From NCBI GenBank assembly GCA_012719555.1, contig JAAYAE010000235.1:1-5722 (forward strand): 5,722 nucleotides of DNA, given 5' to 3'. Every line of letters starts with the position of its first letter. Positions within the stretch are counted from its first letter, which is position 1. Positions 1 through 5,722 of the stretch are shown here, piece after piece. The position numbers and the translations under genes are program-made. The notes beneath the pieces were generated by a model. The model did not search any database, was not told the DNA's origin, and worked only from the letters and a program-made list of their open reading frames with translations. The DNA is from Acholeplasmataceae bacterium. Lineage in GTDB: Bacteria > Bacillota > Negativicutes > Acidaminococcales > Acidaminococcaceae.

Positions 1-34
1 AAATAAAAATATAAAAAGGGTTTTGCCCTAAACC

Positions 35-41
35 AAGGAGG
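35..41 (+). promoter_or_regulatory. Ribosome binding site of the acyl-CoA dehydrogenase gene
   Basis: AAGGAGG is a near-perfect Shine-Dalgarno sequence, five bases before the ATG at 47. It fixes the start codon and predicts strong translation. The 34 bases before it are A/T-rich. They contain only short competing inverted repeats (AGGG/CCCT at 17-29 and GGTTT/AAACC at 19-34), too weak to call a terminator or a switch. The promoter must lie upstream of the window, unless the gene is part of an operon. Confidence 0.85.
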
Positions 42-46
42 ACCAT

Positions 47-1180
47 ATGGAGTTCGCATTTAACGAAGAGCAAGAAGAATTACGAGAGATGGTACGAGAG
101 TTTGTAGAGAAGGAAATAACACCCTTTGCCGCGGAAATGGATCGCAATAATGCGCCAATGCCTGATTTATTTAAAAAGGCCGGTGATATGGGCTTGCTTA
201 ATGTTATTGTTCCGGAGGAATATGGTGGACCTGGACTTGATAGCGTCACTGTAGCAATGATTTATGAAGAGTTAGGTAAAGGTTGTGCTGGTATTGCCAC
301 TTCTATTGCTGCTAATTCATTGGCGTCTTACCCTGTTTTGTTAAAAGGTACAGAGGAGCAAAAGAAAACCCTTTGTGATTTATTGAATAATGGAGGTTTA
401 GCCGCATTTGCGTTAACTGAACCAGGTGCTGGTTCTGACGCCGGTGGCGTTGCTACTAAGGCTGTTAAAGATGGTGACCACTACATACTAAATGGTAACA
501 AAATTTTTATTACCAATGGTGGACTTGCTGATACTTATTTAGTTTTTGCTAATACTCGTAAATCCGGTGGCATTCGTGGATTGACGGCTTTTGTTGTTCC
601 TAGAAACACTCCCGGATTTAGTGTTGGTAAAAAAGAAGACAAGATGGGTATAAGGCCTTCTAATACTTGTGAATTGATTTTACAAGATGTAGTTGTTCCT
701 GAATCGGCTCGTGTTGGCCGCGAAGGAGAGGGCTTCCGTATTGCTATGAATACCCTTGACTCTGCAAGGCCCTTTGTGGCATCAGTTTCAGTGGGTTTAG
801 CACAATCAGCTTTAGATATTGCTGCTAAGTATGCTAAGGAAAGAAGACAATTTGGACAGCCTATTGCTTCCTTCCAAATGGTACAAGCTATGATTGCTGA
901 TATGGCCATGAAAGTTGAAACGGCACGCTTGTTAGTTTATAAAGCTTGCTGGTTGCGTGACCAAGGTAAAGAGTTTGCTAAGGAAGCGGCTATGAGTAAA
1001 TGTTATGCCGGTGATGTAGCTATGCAAGTTACTATTGATGCCGTGCAAGTTATGGGTGGCTACGGATATTCTAAAGAATATCCTGTAGAAAAGAAAATGC
1101 GTGATGCTAAAATTATGCAAATTTACGAAGGAACAAACCAAATTCAACGGCTGGTTATTGCTAATAAAATTTTGTATTAG
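47..1180 (+). CDS. Acyl-CoA dehydrogenase, FAD-dependent, MCAD/SCAD-like
   Basis: This 377-residue soluble flavoprotein should oxidise an acyl-CoA to the trans-2-enoyl-CoA and pass electrons to electron-transfer flavoprotein (ETF), as family members of this length do. An N-terminal helical domain (about 5-117) is followed by a beta-barrel domain (about 121-215) with the signature LTEPGAGSD at 123-131 and the flavin-contacting FITNGG at 154-159. The C-terminal helical domain (about 228-376) carries RRQFGQ at 266-271 and QIYEGTNQIQR near the end. Glu361 in YEGT sits where MCAD and SCAD have their catalytic base, so the enzyme looks intact. The segment ARPFVASVSVGLAQ resembles the MCAD stretch TRPVVAAGAVGLAQ. 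The chain length of the substrate cannot be read from the sequence: butyryl-CoA, medium-chain or branched acyl-CoA are all possible. No etfA, etfB, thiolase or hydratase gene is in the window, although they could lie upstream. The start is set by the Shine-Dalgarno at 35-41 and the family-typical N-terminus. Confidence 0.95.
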   Translation: MEFAFNEEQEELREMVREFVEKEITPFAAEMDRNNAPMPDLFKKAGDMGLLNVIVPEEYGGPGLDSVTVAMIYEELGKGCAGIATSIAANSLASYPVLLKGTEEQKKTLCDLLNNGGLAAFALTEPGAGSDAGGVATKAVKDGDHYILNGNKIFITNGGLADTYLVFANTRKSGGIRGLTAFVVPRNTPGFSVGKKEDKMGIRPSNTCELILQDVVVPESARVGREGEGFRIAMNTLDSARPFVASVSVGLAQSALDIAAKYAKERRQFGQPIASFQMVQAMIADMAMKVETARLLVYKACWLRDQGKEFAKEAAMSKCYAGDVAMQVTIDAVQVMGGYGYSKEYPVEKKMRDAKIMQIYEGTNQIQRLVIANKILY

Positions 1181-1187
1181 GATATTC

Positions 1188-1226
1188 AGCAAAGGGCCTT
1201 GCATATTTTTTGCAAGGCCCTTTGCT
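1188..1226 (+). terminator. Perfect 16-bp hairpin between genes, possible atypical terminator
   Basis: Bases 1188-1203 are exactly complementary to 1211-1226, giving a 16-bp stem with no mismatch and a 7-base loop (TATTTTT). It starts seven bases after the acyl-CoA dehydrogenase stop codon, where a terminator would be expected. However, no T run follows on either strand: the + strand continues ATGAGGTAG, which holds the next gene's ribosome binding site. It could be a terminator without a U tract, a pause or attenuation site, or a 3' end stabiliser in a two-gene transcript. The hairpin is certain from the sequence; its role is not. Confidence 0.55.
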
Positions 1227-1228
1227 AT

Positions 1229-1232
1229 GAGG
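1229..1232 (+). promoter_or_regulatory. Ribosome binding site of the LTA-synthase-like gene, abutting a hairpin
   Basis: GAGG lies six bases before the ATG at 1239 and supports that start. It begins only two bases after the foot of the 16-bp stem ending at 1226. A ribosome binding here would therefore sit against, or have to open, the hairpin. The match to the Shine-Dalgarno consensus is weaker than the AAGGAGG of the preceding gene, so lower translation is plausible. Confidence 0.6.
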
Positions 1233-1238
1233 TAGAAA

Positions 1239-3182
1239 ATGAAATTTTTTAAAAATTTACAACAAGATTTAAAAGCTTTTGTTTATCTTAATGCGATATT
1301 TATGCTTTACCGCATTATTTTTGTTTGTATATTTAGTTATCAATTAGTGAACATAACAGGGCAGGAACTGTTCATGACCTGTTGGTACGGACTGCGAATT
1401 TCTCTAAAAACAGCAGGGATGTTTACTCTTATAGGTGCTGTTTTAGCTACGCTGCCTAATATTTTTATTAAAAATTGGCCGAGTGATTTAGTGCGTAAAA
1501 TTTGGCATAGCTTTTGTATTTTTGTTATGACTTTTGCCTTTTTTGCCAGGATTCCCTATTACCGGATTTTCAATTCCGGCTATAATCTTATGCTTTTTAA
1601 TGGTATCAAAGATGACTGGCATGCTATTTATGAAACCGCAGTTCAGCAATATCAGCTGTATCCGCGTTTAGCAGGGGTTTTTATTACAGTTTTTATTCTA
1701 ATTTATATTTTAAAGTTGCTTTTAAATACTACTACCTGGGAACCTGAAACACATAAAAAAACAATTATTGCGGTGACTATATTCTTGCTGTTTCCGTTTA
1801 TGTATATTGTGCGTTTTGGCGGTGGTTATAACTATGACACTTCTATTTATTGGGAAAATGCTGCCCGCATGAAATCCAACTTGCTTAATGAGGCTATTAT
1901 GGATGATGGGCAAGCCTTGTATCGTACTTGGAGTATGTTGCAAAGAATGGAAAATGACGAACATATAAATGTGACAGCTTCTGAATTAAAAGAACAAATA
2001 AAAATATTGGGTGGGAATCCGGAGGCCAAAACCGTTGAACAAGCTTTTCTTCGTACTACTAAGGGTGGGTACTTAAGTAAACAACCACAGCAAGTGGTTG
2101 TTATTTTAGGGGAGAATTACGCATTATGGCCGTTTTTAGAGCGTTATCAAAATCTAGGTTTAGTTTCGTCAGGTGAAAAGCTATTGCATTCAGGTAAAGC
2201 GGCACGCATACCAAACTTTTTAGCTAATGGCAACGGCACAATGACTTCTCTTAAAGGTTTGATTTCAGGTCTAGCCGGGCAAGGGTTGTATGAAAATTAT
2301 GAAGCTGAAACTTACAAAAATCCTTATGCTACAGGAATTGGTAATGCCATGAAAAAATTGGGTTATAAGACTGTTTTCTGGTATGGCGGGTTTAGCAGTT
2401 GGCAGGATATCGGAAAATTTACTAGGGCCCAAGGTTTTGACGAGTTTCACGGAGCTGAAGATATGGTGGGCACAAAGGCTAGTTCTTGGGGTATACCGGA
2501 TGAGGAATTATTTACACACATAAGTGAGTATATAAAAGAACACGGTAATACTAAAACTTTTCATTTTATTTTAACCACCAGTAATCATCCTCCCTTTGGT
2601 CTTGATGTAGACAGCAAGGGTTTTAAGCGAAAAGAAGTTATGGCTGAATTGCCACCTAGCATTGGCAGAGACAAAGCTACCATTGACCAATTAGGGCATA
2701 TATGGTATGCGGATCAAGCTATGGGCAATTTCATTGAAAGTACAGAGCAAAAAGATCCTACTGCTTTATTTGTGGTAACAGGTGATCATGCGGAACGTTT
2801 TAGTTTTGCCAAGGAAGAAACATTACAAGCTAATTCGTCTATTCCCTGTATATTTTATGGTCAAGGTGTTCGAGATGCTTGGTTTGCAGAAAATGCAACA
2901 GGCAGTCATATGCAGATTGTACCGACATTAATAGAAATATTAGCTCCACCCGGTTATAGCTACAGTAGTCTACTCCCCAGCCTCTTTGATGGACAGGCTA
3001 TCAGCTTTAATCATAGGCTATGGGGTTATGGCTTAAATATGGGGAAATTAAGCTTGCTAAAGGAATCTGCTCTTACAGCGGCACAGCAAAAAGAAGTAGC
3101 GGCATATGCAGCTGCTGCTAAGAAGGTTAGTATTTGGCGCATAAAAAATGGTAATGCTATTGAATTGAACAATATTGTTTAG
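1239..3182 (+). CDS. LTA synthase family membrane protein (sulfatase-fold phosphotransferase)
   Basis: This 647-residue protein has the LtaS-type plan: about five N-terminal membrane segments (roughly 13-36, 53-76, 88-108, 142-163 and 174-192), a linker, then an extracytoplasmic sulfatase-fold domain from about 284. The metal and catalytic positions of S. aureus LtaS can be matched by motif and spacing. These are Glu292 in ILGEN, the Thr336 nucleophile in NGTMTS, Trp388, His450 in SNHPPF, and Asp516-His517 in TGDH. The Glu-to-Thr distance is 44 residues against 45 in LtaS, and Thr-to-His is 114 against 116. Family members move phosphoglycerol from phosphatidylglycerol onto lipoteichoic acid or glycans, or modify related envelope polymers. 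The Thr context (GTMTSLKGLISGL) differs from the LtaS GKTSDAEF type, and Arg356 of LtaS has no obvious counterpart two residues after the Trp. The acceptor and donor are therefore uncertain, and I do not assign ltaS. The gene is about the family's usual length and shows no disruption. It is followed by its own terminator, and transcription from upstream would have to pass the hairpin at 1188-1226. Confidence 0.88.
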   Translation: MKFFKNLQQDLKAFVYLNAIFMLYRIIFVCIFSYQLVNITGQELFMTCWYGLRISLKTAGMFTLIGAVLATLPNIFIKNWPSDLVRKIWHSFCIFVMTFAFFARIPYYRIFNSGYNLMLFNGIKDDWHAIYETAVQQYQLYPRLAGVFITVFILIYILKLLLNTTTWEPETHKKTIIAVTIFLLFPFMYIVRFGGGYNYDTSIYWENAARMKSNLLNEAIMDDGQALYRTWSMLQRMENDEHINVTASELKEQIKILGGNPEAKTVEQAFLRTTKGGYLSKQPQQVVVILGENYALWPFLERYQNLGLVSSGEKLLHSGKAARIPNFLANGNGTMTSLKGLISGLAGQGLYENYEAETYKNPYATGIGNAMKKLGYKTVFWYGGFSSWQDIGKFTRAQGFDEFHGAEDMVGTKASSWGIPDEELFTHISEYIKEHGNTKTFHFILTTSNHPPFGLDVDSKGFKRKEVMAELPPSIGRDKATIDQLGHIWYADQAMGNFIESTEQKDPTALFVVTGDHAERFSFAKEETLQANSSIPCIFYGQGVRDAWFAENATGSHMQIVPTLIEILAPPGYSYSSLLPSLFDGQAISFNHRLWGYGLNMGKLSLLKESALTAAQQKEVAAYAAAAKKVSIWRIKNGNAIELNNIV

Positions 3183-3215
3183 CTCTGCACATTTTAGTGC
3201 AGAGCTGCTTTTTTT
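3181..3215 (+). terminator. Intrinsic terminator of the LTA-synthase-like gene
   Basis: AGCTCTGCAC (3181-3190) pairs perfectly with GTGCAGAGCT (3197-3206) around the 6-base loop ATTTTA. A run of seven T follows at 3209-3215 after two bases. This is a classical Rho-independent terminator. Its stem includes the last two bases of the TAG stop codon, so the transcript ends almost without a 3' untranslated region. It separates the LTA-synthase-like gene from the LapA-recJ unit. Confidence 0.92.
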
Positions 3216-3216
3216 G

Positions 3217-3225
3217 TGGTATATT
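3217..3225 (+). promoter_or_regulatory. Possible extended -10 promoter for the LapA-recJ unit
   Basis: TGGTATATT at 3217-3225 reads as an extended -10 element (TGn followed by TATATT, five of six matches to TATAAT). It lies just after the terminator T run and 38 bases before the LapA-domain start codon. A transcript starting near 3232 would keep the ribosome binding site. No good -35 box is placed upstream, because that position falls inside the terminator stem. A promoter is expected here, since the preceding gene is terminated, but this exact site is a guess by eye. Confidence 0.35.
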
Positions 3226-3247
3226 ACTTGTAGGATATAGTTAAAAA

Positions 3248-3253
3248 AAGGGG
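3248..3253 (+). promoter_or_regulatory. Ribosome binding site of the LapA-domain gene
   Basis: AAGGGG lies nine bases before the ATG at 3263. It is a modest Shine-Dalgarno at slightly long spacing, with a second purine patch (GTGGA) closer to the start. It supports the chosen ATG, which directly precedes the first membrane segment. Confidence 0.6.
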
Positions 3254-3262
3254 CGTGGAACT

Positions 3263-3658
3263 ATGATTTATGTTATTATAATGTGCATAGTAAGCTTATG
3301 CGTGGCTTTGTTTGCAGTGCAAAATGCTATGACGGTAGCGGTAACATTTTTGGCTTGGAATTTTACAACCAGTTTGGTTATGGTCATATTGAGTTCTCTA
3401 ATTGCTGGTCTGTTGATTGCTTTTTGCTGGGGTTTGAAGCTTAAGACCCAACACTATTTGCATGACCGCAAACGGCAGGAGCAGATTACAACTTTGGAAG
3501 ATGAAAATACCAAACTACAAGAAGAAATTAAAATGCTCATGTATACGCAAAAACAAAGGCTGGCGGCACAAAGTATCAGCAGCCCAACATTTGCCTCGGA
3601 CAAATTAAATGGTTTATCTGAACCAACTGTTATTCCAAGTTTCAAGCCTGAAAAATAA
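3263..3658 (+). CDS. LapA-domain (DUF1049) small membrane protein
   Basis: This 131-residue protein has two membrane segments (about 2-19 and 36-57), then a charged amphipathic coiled-coil stretch (about 64-100) and a polar, probably unstructured tail rich in Ser and Pro. The segment FAVQNAMTVAVTFLAW, with Gln20-Asn21 after the first helix, followed by a second helix ending in a Gly/Leu-rich face, is the recognisable LapA/DUF1049 pattern. In E. coli, LapA works with LapB in controlling lipopolysaccharide synthesis through LpxC turnover. No LapB-like TPR region is present here, so that role is not shown and the family name is all I assign. The coiled coil should face the cytoplasm, where it could bind a partner or self-associate. 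The gene follows a terminator and is probably first in a transcript with recJ, 76 bases downstream. Confidence 0.8.
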   Translation: MIYVIIMCIVSLCVALFAVQNAMTVAVTFLAWNFTTSLVMVILSSLIAGLLIAFCWGLKLKTQHYLHDRKRQEQITTLEDENTKLQEEIKMLMYTQKQRLAAQSISSPTFASDKLNGLSEPTVIPSFKPEK

Positions 3659-3724
3659 AGAATATCATTGCAGGCAGTAATTCAGTACTTAACATATATT
3701 ATTAAGGCATGCGTTTTACTAGAC

Positions 3725-3730
3725 AGGAGA
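3725..3730 (+). promoter_or_regulatory. Ribosome binding site of recJ
   Basis: AGGAGA lies four bases before the ATG at 3735 and decides the start of recJ. The rest of the 76-base gap after the LapA-domain gene (3659-3724) is A/T-rich. Its only inverted repeat is short (CTTAA/TTAAG, 3688-3706), with no T run. There is no convincing terminator and no well-spaced promoter, so recJ is probably cotranscribed with the gene before it. Confidence 0.75.
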
Positions 3731-3734
3731 GCCT

Positions 3735-5722
3735 ATGTTAAAAAGTGAAATTGAACGGATAGAAAACTATAATTGGAAAAGAGCTGAAGAAATTGCCAAT
3801 GAGCTGGAAATTTCTCCCCTAGTAATAGGCGTCCTGCTAAATAGAAATATAACTGATATAGATGAGATTAAAAACTTTCTTTATGGCAGTGAGGAGCCTT
3901 TTCATGATCCTTTTTTACTAAAGGATATGGCTAAAGCTGTTTTTCGTATTGTTGCAGCTATGGAAAAAGGCGAGAAAATAACTGTTTATGGCGATTATGA
4001 TGTTGATGGTATTACTGCTAGTTCCCTTTTGTATATGTTTTTAAAAGAACAGGGAGCAGTAGTAGATGTTTATATTCCTAAACGCGAAGATGAAGGATAT
4101 GGACTTAATAGTGATGCATTGCAAAAGCTGTTTGCTACAGGGACTAGGCTGCTTATTACCGTGGATTGTGGAGTTAGTGGTAATAAAGAGGTAGCAGAAG
4201 TGCAAAAGGGAATGGATATAATAATTACAGACCATCACACGCCTCCGAAAGAATTACCGGCGGCGTTTGCTATTATAAATCCGCACCAAAACGACTGTAG
4301 GTACCCATTTAAAGCCTTAGCAGGCGTAGGGGTAGCCTTCAAACTTTGTCAAGGCTTATACAAGTATTTGACAAAAGAAGAGGAGCTGTGGACTGACAAA
4401 ATAGAATTTGCCGCTATGGGGACGGTAGCAGATATAGTGCCTCTAGTGGGCGAAAATCGTGAATTGGTCCGTTTGGGCCTCAAACGTATTAAACATACTA
4501 AAAGCAAGGGCCTGCTAGAACTCATGAAGGTTGCAGGAGTCGACTACAAACGAGTTACGGTTGAAACCATAGGTTTTGTCATTGCGCCTCGACTTAATGC
4601 CGTTGGTAGGCTTGAACATGCCATGAGTGCGGTAGACCTATTGACTACTGATGACAATACTAAGGCGGAAGAAATTGCCCAAAAACTTAATGAAGAAAAT
4701 ATTCTTAGACAAAGCATTAGTAAAAAAATTTTTGAAGAAGCAGAAGAGATGCTGCATAAAGCCGATAGCATAAAAACAGCTATCGTTTTAGCAAAAGAGG
4801 ATTGGCATGCCGGTGTCGTTGGTATAGTAGCTTCCAGGTTGGTGGACAAGTATAATTTGCCTACTGTTTTAATTACTATGGATGGTGAAAAGGCTAAAGG
4901 CTCCTGCCGTAGTATACCACCTCTTAATATTTATGAAGCTCTCGAAGGCTGCAAGGAGTTTTTATTGCAGTTTGGTGGGCATAATCAGGCAGCTGGATTA
5001 ACTTTAACAAAAGATAACATACCTAAGTTTAAAACTGCTTTTGCAGCTAAAGTTAAAGAAATGATGCCATTAGGAGACTATATTCCTACGGTAACCCCTG
5101 ATTATTTTGTGCCTTTTGATAAAAAAATAACAGTGAAAACTATCAATGATTTAACATTATTGGAACCTTGTGGGGCGGCTAATCCTTTTCCTATTTTTGC
5201 TTTTGCAGACGCTACTTTGACAAATTTTTATACCATTGGCCGTGAGAAAAACCATATGAAACTTTTCGTAAACTATAGCGGGATACAGTATAAAGCTATT
5301 ATTTGGAATGAAGGAGAACACTTCTCTCACTACTATGCCGGACAACGAGGAGATGTTGCTTTCGTTCCCAAATACAATGTTTTTCAAGGTATAGAGTCTG
5401 TGGATTTACATTTGTTGGCCATTAAGCCCTTTCGTAATATTATAGACATGCGTAACGGCAAGGAAAGCAAAAGATATACATTAAAAAACATTTTACAAAC
5501 CGGAGAAAAAACTGTAATATATGTAAGTGACAAAAATGATTTTGCTCAGGTAAGTGTAAAGGGCAACTGCCACGTTTTTACCTATGAGCAGAAACTATTA
5601 GACAGTGGTATTAAAAATGTAGTCTTTTATGATTTACCGCCTATAGGGCTTTTGGACAGCCTTGCTTTGTTGCTGTCAGGACGAACAGATGTTGCCCTAT
5701 ATCTTCTTTATAATAATGAAGA
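3735..5722 (+). CDS. recJ: Single-stranded-DNA-specific exonuclease RecJ (3' end outside window)
   Basis: The reading frame is open from the ATG at 3735 to the window edge, giving 662 complete codons with no stop; the C-terminus is missing. RecJ degrades single-stranded DNA 5' to 3' in the cytoplasm, in recombinational repair, mismatch repair and restart of stalled forks. The DHH phosphoesterase core shows YGDYDVDG at 85-92, VDCG at 143-146, the DHH triad Asp166-His167-His168 and GTVADIVPL at 229-237. These supply the expected metal-binding Asp and His residues. The DHHA1 part has WHAGVVGIVASR at 357-368, GSCRS at 389-393 and FGGHNQAAG at 413-421. An OB-fold domain (about 485-565) follows the EPCGAANPFP stretch at 477-486. 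From about 566 on the chain continues into a region resembling the extra C-terminal domain of Bacillota RecJ proteins, which makes these longer than the E. coli enzyme. All catalytic motifs look intact. The start is supported by the Shine-Dalgarno at 3725-3730 and a normal RecJ N-terminus. Confidence 0.96.
   Translation, partial: MLKSEIERIENYNWKRAEEIANELEISPLVIGVLLNRNITDIDEIKNFLYGSEEPFHDPFLLKDMAKAVFRIVAAMEKGEKITVYGDYDVDGITASSLLYMFLKEQGAVVDVYIPKREDEGYGLNSDALQKLFATGTRLLITVDCGVSGNKEVAEVQKGMDIIITDHHTPPKELPAAFAIINPHQNDCRYPFKALAGVGVAFKLCQGLYKYLTKEEELWTDKIEFAAMGTVADIVPLVGENRELVRLGLKRIKHTKSKGLLELMKVAGVDYKRVTVETIGFVIAPRLNAVGRLEHAMSAVDLLTTDDNTKAEEIAQKLNEENILRQSISKKIFEEAEEMLHKADSIKTAIVLAKEDWHAGVVGIVASRLVDKYNLPTVLITMDGEKAKGSCRSIPPLNIYEALEGCKEFLLQFGGHNQAAGLTLTKDNIPKFKTAFAAKVKEMMPLGDYIPTVTPDYFVPFDKKITVKTINDLTLLEPCGAANPFPIFAFADATLTNFYTIGREKNHMKLFVNYSGIQYKAIIWNEGEHFSHYYAGQRGDVAFVPKYNVFQGIESVDLHLLAIKPFRNIIDMRNGKESKRYTLKNILQTGEKTVIYVSDKNDFAQVSVKGNCHVFTYEQKLLDSGIKNVVFYDLPPIGLLDSLALLLSGRTDVALYLLYNNE

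Noticed and set aside
17..34. Overlapping short inverted repeats (AGGG/CCCT and GGTTT/AAACC) just before the first ribosome binding site, reminiscent of a small switch.
   Set aside because: The stems are only four to five base pairs, and the full leader is not in the window. Such pairings arise easily by chance.
535..909. A 124-codon open frame on the minus strand inside the acyl-CoA dehydrogenase gene.
   Set aside because: It is fully antisense to a gene with clear family motifs, has no plausible ribosome binding site and encodes nothing recognisable.
3214..3241. TTGTGG and TATAGT with a 16-base spacer as the LapA-recJ promoter.
   Set aside because: Transcription would start around 3248, removing or truncating the ribosome binding site at 3248-3253. 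The extended -10 at 3217-3225 fits better.
3668..3700. TTGCAG followed by TATATT between the LapA-domain gene and recJ as a promoter for recJ.
   Set aside because: The spacing is 21 bases, too long for a normal sigma-70-type promoter, and both elements are poor or common in A/T-rich DNA.
4544..4849. A 101-codon open frame on the minus strand inside recJ, rich in Ser, Ala and Leu.
   Set aside because: It lies opposite the conserved RecJ core; its composition is what antisense reading of that stretch gives, and no family features appear.
1..5722. Search by eye for a mobile element, CRISPR array, tRNA, toxin-antitoxin pair or a defence system.
   Set aside because: No repeated spacers, transposase motifs, terminal repeats or cloverleaf structures were seen. 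Coding sequence fills nearly the whole window with recognised families.

Overview
The window holds four genes, all on the + strand, in a low-GC bacterial sequence: a complete acyl-CoA dehydrogenase, a complete LTA-synthase-family membrane phosphotransferase, a complete small LapA-domain membrane protein, and a recJ gene that runs off the right edge. A/T-rich codon choice, strong Shine-Dalgarno sites and a typical intrinsic terminator suggest an anaerobic Bacillota. A LapA-type protein beside recJ, with no sign of classical Gram-positive LTA genes, would fit a diderm Bacillota such as a Negativicutes relative. That placement is inference from gene content only and is tentative.

Layout. Bases 1-46 are a leader with a strong ribosome binding site. 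Bases 47-1180 encode the acyl-CoA dehydrogenase. A 16-bp perfect hairpin fills most of the short gap to the LTA-synthase-like gene (1239-3182). That gene ends in a textbook intrinsic terminator overlapping its stop codon. After the terminator a second transcription unit starts, with the LapA-domain gene (3263-3658), a 76-base gap without a convincing terminator, and recJ (3735 to beyond 5722).

Function. The first gene belongs to fatty-acid or short-chain acyl-CoA redox metabolism. The second and third act at the cell envelope: one probably transfers a phosphoglycerol-type group outside the cytoplasmic membrane, and the other is a small membrane protein with a cytoplasmic coiled coil. recJ is DNA repair and recombination housekeeping. 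I see no single pathway linking all four genes.

I found no mobile element, CRISPR array, tRNA, rRNA or broken gene. No gap between genes exceeds 85 bases. This looks like an ordinary chromosomal region. The points most worth a second look are the hairpin just before the LTA-synthase-like start, the altered substrate-site context in that enzyme, and the LapA-recJ pairing.
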